In this document: positions 18,229 through 25,671 of the stretch, piece after piece
How the letters are laid out: each line of letters begins with the position of its first letter
How positions within the stretch are numbered: the stretch's first letter is position 1
NCBI GenBank assembly: GCA_003427395.1
Contig: BFEA01000362.1
Span: forward strand, 111,888 to 137,558
DNA: 25,671 nucleotides
Source: Chara braunii
Lineage: Eukaryota; Streptophyta; Charophyceae; Charales; Characeae
Direction: 5' to 3'
The notes under the pieces: generated by a model
Database searches by the model: none
What the model was told of the DNA's origin: nothing
Seen by the model: the letters and a program-made list of their open reading frames with translations, nothing else
Program-made: the position numbers and the translations under genes

Positions 18229-19250
18229 ATGGTCAATTCAAGCTGTCTGAGTCTCTTTGCTGATGAAAGCTCTCCTCTACTGCAACGATGAATTACAACG
18301 ACAATGGTTCCCTGCTCTTGCTTGTCCTTGGTACAGCCCGAATGAACCCCAAAAACCTCCACCACCTACTCTGTTCAAACCTACGCCGGGTGCCAGACAG
18401 CAGAGTAGGATGCTGCTATCATGTACTTCGCCGGAGCCCTTCTCAACGACCACGAGGTAGGTACCCCGCCACTCTTCACTTCTTCACGGTCTTCTTGTTC
18501 CCCAAAGGATCTCCCCTTCTACTGCCACCCTTCTTGTCTCCCTCGCCGTCCAACCTACCTATGGACACCCACCATCATCATCATCGGCACAAACAGCTGC
18601 GACGATCAATCTTCGCGACATTGGCAATGCAGTCGGGTTATACCTTCGATCACGTCATTACCGTCGATCACGTCATTGCATCCTCATCGTCCTCAATGTG
18701 GTCCGTATTCCGATGTTCAAATCTTTAGCAGCATTATCGTCGCCATCATCACTATCATCTACAGCCGCACCGGCAACCGCACCATCGACAACTCCATCAC
18801 CGAGCCCTCGGCCGACTGCAGAGGAGAGCAAAAACTGGCCGACGAAAGGGGTGAAATGCGCACCCAGGCATATCGTCGTCAGCACCAGAGGACGATTACC
18901 AGCATTATTAACTGCATTATCATCGTCGCCATCGCTATCAGCATGATCCGCAGCTGCTCAAGCAGCGTCATCACCATCATTCGCAGCAGCTCAACCAGCG
19001 GCACCGTGGCGGCTCAATCAAAACGGCCATCTGGATCGAGACGCAGAACCAAAATCGTCATCATCGGGCAGAGATGTCATCACCGTCCTCATCGTCATCA
19101 TCATTGGACCTCAATCAACGAGGATGTTGCCATCAAGTAACGAGCGCGGAAACGAACGTCCATGGCAGAGGGAAAATATCAATTACTTCCCAACTGCCGC
19201 CTCCTGGTGGTGCCTCGCCTTGATTTTCTCCGCGCCCACGTTTCGACCAA
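18229..19250. other. Simple-sequence-rich intronic stretch, no gene seen
   Basis: CATC and ATCGTC trinucleotide motifs increase towards the right. A 239-codon plus-strand frame (18421-19140) translates to Ser/Thr/Ile/His-rich sequence without domain structure and has no clear counterpart elsewhere. It is best explained by the low-complexity composition. GAGGTAGGTACC near 18455 resembles the donor-like motif of the GC-rich repeat family. Confidence 0.5.
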
Positions 19251-19930
19251 ACATCATCATCATCATCATCATCATCATCATGTCATCATCATGTCATCAT
19301 CATTATCATGCCATCATCACTATCATCATCGTCGTCGTCGTCATCATCATATCATCGTAATCGCCATCTTGATATCATCGTCGTCGTCGTTGTCCTCATC
19401 ATGCTCGCCGTTATCATCATTCGCCATCATGGTCATCCTCGTTATTGCACCTCAATCAACGACCTTGGTGCCATCAAGGAACAAGGGCAACAACGAACGG
19501 CCGTCCTAAGTGAAAATGCAGCGCAAGCATCATCATCATCGACAACGAACAACCGCTTCCGACCTGCTCGCCGATGGAAAACGCCTCGCGGGAATATTCA
19601 CCGCTTAGATTCGATCATCATCACCCTAACATCATCATCATCAATCATCATCATCATCATCATCATTAATCATCATCATCAGTATTCACCACCAATCATC
19701 ACCGATCATCATCAATCATCATCATCATCATCATGGCATTCATCAACGACCATCGTCATCAATCATCAATCATCAATCATCATCAATCATCAATCATCAA
19801 TCATCATCGTATTCATCATCGATCATGACCAATCATAATCAATCATTATCATGATCGTCATGGTATTCATCATCAATCATCAGCATCCATCACCATCATC
19901 ATCATCATCATCATCATCATCGCAATCTTC
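19251..19930. repeat. Long (CAT)n/(ATC)n trinucleotide-rich region
   Basis: Imperfect arrays of CAT/ATC with GTC and AATCATC variants extend for about 680 bp, purest at 19252-19280, 19640-19690 and 19890-19920. The His/Ile/Ser runs in all three plus frames are artefacts of the repeat. Confidence 0.93.
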
Positions 19931-20130
19931 CTTCATCATCGCTGATAACCCTCCGCATGCTCATTGCTACCGTACGTCTTGATCGTCATCATCATGATCG
20001 TACTCGGCGTTGGTGATACCTCTCCCTCTCCGCTTCCATTCGCTCTCAAGCGAACACGACGACGATGACTGAACTCGCACGATCCCGGCGATACCTACCT
20101 CTTCCAATCCATACATTACCACAACCGAGC

Positions 20131-20297
20131 TCCTGTTCATCCATCCTCCCCCTCTCCTAATCATCGTCCAGATTTCTCCTCTCCTGTTCATCCATCCTCC
20201 CCTCTCCGTTGGGTATGAAAAATTCAAGCTCCGGCTAAGTTGAGACGTCTCTCTCCTGTTCATCCATCCTCCCCCTCTCCTGATCATCGTCCAGATT
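20131..20297. repeat. Minisatellite with CCTGTTCATCCATCCTCC core
   Basis: Three copies of CCTGTTCATCCATCCTCC occur, near 20132, 20184 and 20252. The first and third continue with CCCTCTCCTRATCATCGTCC and AGATTT; the second is truncated. Confidence 0.9.
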
Positions 20298-21199
20298 TAC
20301 TCGAATTTTTCAAACCCAAAACTACGCCTGGGCATGTTCTTTTTTTTTTTTTGCATTTTCATGAATTCTGCATTCCGAAATATCTGATCTATAAAAAAAA
20401 AAAAAAAAAAAAAAGAGAGAGTCATGGCTGGGGTATGGAATAACGAAAAGAGGAGAAGCAGTTGGGGAGGGCCAGGAGGCAAAATCAGCAAAGAAAAAGG
20501 AACAAAAGGTGAAACCAATAGCGAACCGAGGATAAGCAGATGGAGGGAGGGCAAGGAGGCAACATCAGGAAAGAAAAAGGCAAAACCTGAAAAGCGAAGG
20601 AACTCTTTTCCTTTTGTTTTTTTGCTTTTTTTGTAAAAAAAGCTGATGAAAAACGGTGCAAAGTGAAAAAGATGTCGACTGAACTCTTTTCCCTTTTTTT
20701 TCGTGTTTTTAGTTAAAAGCTAGGCTGCCAGAGTGGCACGGGACAATTTCCCCGGCCGGGCCAAAAAAATACATAAAAATCATAATAATTTTTATTTTTC
20801 ACTTCAAATTTGGTAAAGAATTTCGATGTTCAGTTTATTTTTCTGCACAGCATTGCTTTTTTTCCGGATTTTTTGGATTTTTTTTTCTTTTGCTGGACCC
20901 TTCCCTGGTCCCCGCACGGCCAGGCCACCTGGCCAAACAAGGTGGCCCGGGCGGGCCGGCTGGTAGCCCAGGTAAAAAATCTAAATAGCCCAACCCAACT
21001 CAATCTTCACTCCTTAGGCAGAAAAAATAAACAGAGAAACCAAAGGCGAACACTTTGGGGAAAANAATGGCCCAATGAGCTGTCTTTTGTTAAAAAAAAA
21101 AAAAAAAAAAAAGGATGGCCCCTTCGCAAGGATAAGAAGAGATTGGGAAACCCCCAAAACCAGACTCGAACGACAGGATGGGTACATATCCGCCAAGAG
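20298..21199. other. Intronic stretch with poly-A/T runs and short duplications, no gene seen
   Basis: Poly-A runs lie at about 20393-20414 and 21091-21112. A diverged duplication with a shared AGGAGGCAAMATCAG core lies near 20475 and 20555. GC-rich islands with GGCCAGGCCACCTGGCC-type palindromic sequence lie near 20915-20970. There is an N at 21065. Frames here are low-complexity. Confidence 0.5.
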
Positions 21200-21246
21200 A
21201 TTTTGAATGCATCTGGAAAAGTTGCGTGTCCAGATGCATTCAAAAT
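21200..21246. repeat. Perfect 18-bp stem hairpin
   Basis: ATTTTGAATGCATCTGGA at 21200-21217 and its exact reverse complement at 21229-21246 are separated by 11 bases. A further CGCCA/TGGCG pairing lies just outside, at 21191-21195 and about 21257-21261. It could be a small foldback element or a structured RNA hairpin. Confidence 0.85.
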
Positions 21247-21602
21247 GTTGGGGTATGGCGAGTGGTGCAACTACCGGTAGGCCCATGGGCTGATATCCAG
21301 GCAAACGGAACGAAGGGGGGGAGGGGGGAAATCGGGCAGAAGACATAACTATTCCTTGCTCCCCACACATCCAAAGCGATTTTTTATTTTTATTTTTTTT
21401 AAAAGGTAATTCAAAGCGATTAGAAAAAGACAGCAGAGAGAAAGAGAAAAAAGAGAAAAAGAGCGAGAAAAGAGAGAGAGGGAGGGAGAGAGAGAGAGAG
21501 AGTGAGAGAAGAAGAGAGAGGGAGAGCACGCGCCAGTACATTATGTCTTTCTGCGATTGGCCCCATTCTCTCGATATTGCCCGCCTGTTGTTTTGTCAAT
21601 CA

Positions 21603-21604
<2 letters not shown>

Positions 21605-21662
<58 letters not shown>
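21605..21662. repeat. (CT)29 microsatellite
   Basis: Uninterrupted CT dinucleotides. The preceding 21430-21530 segment is a degenerate (GA)n/AGAGA-rich tract on the same strand. Confidence 0.96.
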
Positions 21663-21664
<2 letters not shown>

Positions 21665-21853
21665 ACACAAAAATAATACACCTCGCTCCAGTAGACAACA
21701 TTTGCTGAACGTATCTAGAAAATCAGCCCAGATCCAGACACATTCGAAATTGGACTGACCAAACATTCTGGCTGTATCGGGACCACAAGATCCATCCAAA
21801 TCCATTTGCAAATTGAATGTTCTGCGAGCCCCATTTAGCGCCACACAGACATC

Positions 21854-21884
21854 ATTATGTCTCGAAATGTTGACGGCAACATAT
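21854..21884 (-). pseudogene. Degenerate duplicate of the 3' end of LETM1 exon A
   Basis: About 30 bases here match the last coding bases of exon A (22137-22167), including 16 identical bases GTTGACGGCAACATAT on the plus strand. On the minus strand this reads YMLPSTFRDIMMSV, against [14 protein letters not shown] in exon A. It lies about 250 bp inside the intron. The splice donor is not conserved (GTGTGG in place of GTGAGC), and similarity fades upstream. It is probably a decayed partial duplication. Confidence 0.6.
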
Positions 21885-22126
21885 ATAGTTGGTAAACCAC
21901 ACTCTCAAAACAAAAAAGGAACTGTCCTCGGGGAACATCCGTAAAACTCGGAACGATACAGAAAAAAGAGCAGATCGGCATGGCCCCTGCGAATGGATGG
22001 ATAACACGCATAAAAATTGAGACATATGGTCCAAATTCTGTAAAAATGAAAAGCAAAAAAAAAAAAAAAACCGAAAAAAAAGAAAAGAGGAAACACACAT
22101 AGAACCCAACCCCCCGGGGAGCTCAC

Positions 22127-22948
22127 CTCTTCTTTCATCTTGTCTTGGAACGTTGACGGCAACATATTTGGAAAAATCTTCAAAAAGAACGGCAGCAAAA
22201 ACTCCATGAATGGGACAATGATGAAGACCGCGAAGGGTACCAAGCGGAAGACGTCGGCTGCGGTTCGCGTAAGCTGTTCCCTCTCCCTTCTGCTGAGCGT
22301 TTTCCCCATCGCCAGCTTCATCAATAACCTGGACGCGATCCTGACATCCGCCCACAGCAATTTCGTCCCTAGCCAGTAATGTCGAGCTTCGGCTATGGCC
22401 GCCTTCTTCCATCCTTTAATCTTCTTCTGCCAATCTGCCCTACTCATTCCAGCAATGGCTCTCAAAACCGCACCCAACCGCACAACCGCCTGAACGACAC
22501 GTGCCAAAACGCCCACCGGTAGCTTCACCGCCTGCTGCAAAACCTGTCCCTTCTCTTTGGAACCCGCGCTCGCCTCCGCGAGAGCCGCTTTCTCCTGCGC
22601 GAGCTTCACCTTCGCCTTGGTGATGGACAAATCATCCACTGCCACGTCACATGCCTCAGCGATATCATCCAGCGCCGGCGGCGCCGCCGCCACCGTGGCC
22701 GTGGCCGGAATCCCATCTCCGGGTCTCGATCGTTTCTCAGACGCCTCCCATGTGGAGGAGGTAGATACAGACGCCGCGTCTGCCGCCCGCGGTGCCGGCG
22801 AGGAGGAGGAGGAGGAGGAGGAGGAGGAAGGTGGGGAAATAGGGGTCGAGGGAGAGGACGACGAGGACACAGAGGGAGTAGACATGGAGAGCCATCGCAC
22901 AGGGATGGGATCACGGCAGCCTCGCACGCGTGTTGAGTCAGGGCAAAC
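22127..22948 (-). CDS. LETM1: LETM1 exon A: mitochondrial inner-membrane LETM1 protein, N-terminal and transmembrane part
   Basis: LETM1 proteins sit in the mitochondrial inner membrane and are linked to K+/H+ or Ca2+/H+ exchange, volume control and, in plants, mitochondrial translation. The exon encodes a Ser/Pro-rich stretch (poly-Ser from a GGA repeat at 22801-22828), an Ala/Lys/Glu helical region ([16 protein letters not shown]), then the LETM domain. [33 protein letters not shown] and the transmembrane block [17 protein letters not shown] lead to [14 protein letters not shown]. The donor GAG|GTGAGC is at 22126. I chose 22948 because a pyrimidine-rich tract and TATGTACAG precede it; this gives 274 codons in phase 0. 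The frame stays open to 23542, so a start inside this exon is possible, for example Met at 23359 with an Arg/Ser-rich, presequence-like N-terminus ([19 protein letters not shown]), or Met at 22884. Confidence 0.9.
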
Positions 22949-23542
22949 CTGTACATAAGTAGCAAAAGAGACGCGAGTGGAAAGGGGAAGAGGAGGAGAA
23001 GCAGCAGCAGCACAAGAAGAAGCAGAGATTATAGGAGAAGACGAAGGCGCTGCTAATGCGGTCGAACAGTTTGTTCCACCATGCGATCTTTTTGCCACAT
23101 GGCAAGATTCCGTTTCCGTGAAGAAGGGGACAGCTCCGTCCTCCCTCTTCCAGCGCCACGATACATGGTCCACATCAACCTTCTTCAGTGGGTGGGATTC
23201 GATCCCCGGACAGCTGATGGTGGAAGCCTCCCTCCCCTCCCCCCCCCTCTCTGGGTGATCCCAGAGACTCTTCGCTTGCGAGATTGATCTTCTCCCCAGG
23301 CTACAGGAAGAGCTCAGCCGCACAACCCATGGCTCTATCACTGGGAACTGTTTTGGCATTTGGGGGGGACCACCTCGCCCTCTTACTACGTCTCTGCGAA
23401 GACATGTGGGGGGAGCATCACAGCGAAGATGCCGCGAAACCAAGAGGGGGGGGGGACCACCTCGCCCTCTAATTGCGCGCGTGCTTCTCCTGATGAGATG
23501 GCGCCCACTCCAGGTCATCAATGACCCCTGAATGAACGTCAT
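22949..23542 (-). other. Upstream open extension of LETM1 exon A (coding or 5' UTR/intron)
   Basis: The LETM1 frame remains open upstream to 23542. Two 22-bp direct repeats (core GGGGACCACCTCGCCCTC at about 23363-23383 and 23450-23470) encode a repeated RGRGGPP, which looks more like non-coding repeat than conserved protein. A pyrimidine tract on the minus strand immediately before 22949 supports an intron-exon boundary there. Transcript data would be needed to choose. Confidence 0.5.
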
Positions 23543-23935
23543 CGTTAAACCCCTACTCTATCCTCCTACTCACCCTCTCCACTATCACCCCTCCCACCCC
23601 TCCTTCCTCCCTCCCTCTGCCCTCCAACCCCTCGTTACGCCCGCCAATAATCAAATGCACTTCCTCAGCTCCTCATTCCTGACAGGTGCCTGCTCTCCCA
23701 GCTTCTCGAGGAGACGACCTACCCACGTATGCATGTTCCACTCTGGCTCTGTCAAAAAGCCATGCAGCCCTTAATGCGCTCAATCCTGTCACCCCATCAT
23801 ATGAATCTTCACGTGATCACCATTATCACTTACGCTGACGACCAAAGTTCCGTTTCCCTCGCGATCCCCCGGTGCCATACCGGCGAGTCGATGGCCACTG
23901 ATTACTTCCCATCTTAAATCGACAGGTCACAGATC

Positions 23936-23938
<3 letters not shown>
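23543..23938. other. Upstream flank of LETM1, pyrimidine-rich, no gene seen
   Basis: The plus strand from about 23550 to 23640 is C/T-rich (purine-rich on the LETM1 sense strand). No TATA-like promoter or exon could be supported. Confidence 0.4.
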
Positions 23939-24008
<70 letters not shown>

Positions 24009-24009
24009 N

Positions 24010-24083
<74 letters not shown>
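23939..24083. repeat. (TC)n microsatellite of about 145 bp with an N
   Basis: Near-perfect TC dinucleotides with a single N at 24009, so the true length is uncertain. On the LETM1 strand this is (GA)n, the sequence class bound by plant GAGA-binding proteins; a regulatory role is speculative. Confidence 0.96.
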
Positions 24084-24089
<6 letters not shown>

Positions 24090-24506
24090 CTATCTCTCTA
24101 TCTCACGCGCGCAGACTCAACACACACACAAAAACAAAAACACCCACACAGCTCGGATTTGACGCCCTCACTTGTCTTCCCGCCCTGCCAAAAATGTTGG
24201 GTACTGCCCTTTCCTCGACCTTTGATCCCTGTCCAGAACGTTAGAATTCACCGAATCTAATTAAAAAAAAAAAAAAAAAATTCACCAAATCCAGAGATGT
24301 TTGTACATGCTCGATGCGGAGGACGATGGACGCGCAACAGATCGTCTTTGGGCGTCGATATCCAGCCAGGACAGGACAGATTGAGCAGTTTTGATGAACC
24401 GTCTGCCGCAATTGCTAGGGAATCGAGACATGAGCGGCAAATTGCAGCCGGTTCTACCTCGATATTTTTTACCTCTCCCCTTCCGTAACATGTCGTCCAA
24501 TTCCTC
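24084..24506. other. Non-coding stretch, no gene seen
   Basis: Short (CA)n and a poly-A run near 24262-24279. Small frames on both strands lack recognisable domains. One TTCCCGCC occurs at 24177-24184. Confidence 0.45.
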
Positions 24507-24620
24507 ATTTCCAAAACCACCGACTTCCCGCCCACACGTTCAACTCCTAATTTCCAAGACCATCGAGTTCCCGCCCCACACATTCAATTCCAAAACCATC
24601 GACTTCCCGCCCACACATGG
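24507..24620. repeat. Three short tandem repeats carrying TTCCCGCC
   Basis: Three diverged units of about 36-43 bp contain CCAARACCAYCGASTTCCCG and CCCACAC. TTCCCGCC falls at 24525-24532, 24568-24575 and 24604-24611. Confidence 0.85.
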
Positions 24621-24853
24621 GCTCACATTCCTGCAGCTCAACGATTAGTCTCCTTGCTGGCGCCTTCGAGTATGGTTCGAACAGAAGGTGATGGCAGTCA
24701 CGGACCATTTTCACGTCCGCCGGATCAGTTCCCGCTCATTGAGGGTCCCGGCAATGCGTGCGCAAGAGAAGCGAAATGTGGCGCGCTCACTCCTAAGAGA
24801 GTCAGATCGTGTGTCTGTTGAATTCTGCGGTGGTTCGACCTTCCCGCGCCATT

Positions 24854-24948
24854 CCTTGTCCGTTTTTCCGTCTTTCCCCAGCTCGTCATCCAGGTTCGTT
24901 TTCCTTGTCCGTTTTCCCGTCTTTCCCCAGCTCGTCATCCAGGTTCGA
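24854..24948. repeat. Tandem 49-bp duplication
   Basis: Two copies of a 49-bp unit beginning CCTTGTCCGTTTTTCCGTCT are nearly identical; the second starts at 24903. Confidence 0.93.
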
Positions 24949-25045
24949 CCACATGGCCCCGGCAACTTTTTGCCACAATTTGTGAAAAACCAAAAAAATG
25001 CCAGAGTCCCAAGCGGCTTTCAATTGATTGTTACGAGCTACTCAG

Positions 25046-25117
25046 CGGCCTAGCTCAATGGGTAAGGCATGAAAGTAGCATTCAGAAGGTCCTGGGTTCA
25101 ATACCCGTGGACTGCCG
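25046..25117 (+). tRNA. tRNA-like sequence (pseudo-tRNA or SINE head)
   Basis: An A box TAGCTCAATGG (11 of 11 to the consensus) at 25051-25061 and a B box GGTTCAATACC (10 of 11) at 25095-25105 lie 33 bp apart, normal tRNA spacing. A TGAA/TTCA stem with a 7-base loop occupies the anticodon-arm position, and a T-arm of about four pairs with loop TTCAATA is visible. The acceptor stem pairs for only about four bases (CGGC/GCCG) and then mismatches. The loop lacks the normal U before the anticodon, so a functional tRNA is unlikely. A 10-bp direct repeat CCCAAGCGGC at 25008-25017 and 25172-25181 brackets the region, which would suit a retroposed SINE. Confidence 0.55.
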
Positions 25118-25181
25118 GTACCTTCCTGAGCCAGCTTGGAGCCCGCCACCTAGAGATAGGTCATGGGTCCCCCCAAGCGGC

Positions 25182-25594
25182 ATTGAGCAGAGACTGCTGA
25201 TGTTCGCAGCCTGTCAGGGTTGCATTTCTGCGTTTCCCCCCCCTGAGACATGTCAACGTCAATCAAATTTCAACATCGGTGGTCGTCGGGAGGGTGGGCA
25301 TTTTGAGGTTTTGGGGCCTTGCAAGGGCCAGGACTGTGTTGGACCGGTAGCTGCGCGTAGGAGGCCGAGGAGGCCGCAGTCCTTTTTCAAAATTGAAACG
25401 GTGCGGGTCCACTTTTCTCGAATAGCAAAGTTCCTCGAATAGAAAACGTACACGTTGTATTCAAATGCAACCTGTACTCTTTCTATTCGGATTTCGAAAA
25501 GAAAAAACTCTTGTATTCTGATAAAATTACTTCTTCTTTTTGTTGGTGGTCAGCGCCTACCCTTGTGCTCCCCGCCACTGACATGTTGCATGCT

Positions 25595-25600
<6 letters not shown>
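25182..25600. other. Non-coding stretch, no gene seen
   Basis: Nothing recognisable. Short frames only; ends at the terminal microsatellite. Confidence 0.45.

Positions 25601-25671
<71 letters not shown>
25601..25671. repeat. (CT)n microsatellite at window end
   Basis: Uninterrupted CT dinucleotides from 25601 to the right edge, so the true length is not known. Confidence 0.97.

Larger units (their letters stand above)
8324..22126 (-). other. LETM1: LETM1 intron (~13.8 kb) filled with repeats and retroelement remnants
   Basis: The donor GAG|GTGAGC lies at 22126-22121 and the acceptor TTTTTGTCAG ends at 8324 on the minus strand. The flanking exons encode directly consecutive parts of the LETM domain, so no coding exon is needed between them. 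The intron holds a chromodomain retroelement remnant, three copies of a GC-rich repeat, foldback elements, long (CATC)n and (CT)n tracts, a C32 run and several poly-A runs. Confidence 0.85.

Noticed and set aside
18421-19140. A 239-codon plus-strand frame
   Set aside because: Composition follows the CATC/ATCGTC simple repeats; no domain, no splice support, and overlapping frames are equally open.
19251-19930. Array of short repeats resembling a CRISPR at first glance
   Set aside because: It is a trinucleotide microsatellite without uniform spacers, in a eukaryotic context.

Overview
The window is eukaryotic nuclear DNA from a repeat-rich genome. The evidence is GT-AG spliced exons, many long (CT)n, (CATC)n and homopolymer tracts, decayed Ty3/gypsy-type retroelements, small inverted-repeat DNA elements and a tRNA-like sequence. 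The only recognisable host gene is LETM1. Its sequence and very large introns fit a green-lineage (streptophyte) genome; a charophyte alga such as Chara is plausible, but that is inference and there is no taxonomic marker here.

The gene. LETM1 runs on the minus strand. Exon A (22127-22948, open upstream to 23542) encodes the N-terminal region and the transmembrane part of the LETM domain. Exon B (8177-8323, exactly 49 codons) continues the domain. Both junctions have consensus splice sites in phase 0, giving an intron of about 13.8 kb. No later LETM1 exon was recognised below 8177, so the next intron is at least 8.2 kb and probably leaves the window. Nearly everything else in the window therefore sits inside LETM1 introns or upstream of its 5' end.

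Layout. 1-73: (CT)n then (CG)n. 341-2012: a 26-bp minisatellite grading into a ~250-bp higher-order repeat, with a scaffolding-type duplication around an N. 2472-5429: a minus-strand Ty3/gypsy gag-protease-RT fragment, interrupted at 4530-4880 by a small inverted-repeat DNA element with an 8-bp target duplication. 5990-6600: a TTGACC-rich minisatellite and (CT)38. 8177-8323: LETM1 exon B. 9985-12130: two opposed copies of a GC-rich, possibly LTR-derived repeat. 13330-16904: a plus-strand chromodomain retroelement with gag, protease remnant, integrase C-terminus and chromodomain, but with RT, RNase H and the integrase core deleted. 17110-17470: a third copy of the GC-rich repeat. 18166-20300: microsatellite country. 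22127-22948: LETM1 exon A. 23939-25671: (TC)n, short tandem repeats, a tRNA-like element and a terminal (CT)n.

No novel multi-gene system was found. The most informative observations are the LETM1 gene model with its TE-filled giant intron, a degenerate copy of the exon A 3' end inside that intron, the nested insertion in gag whose removal restores the reading frame, and the deletion scar in the chromodomain element.
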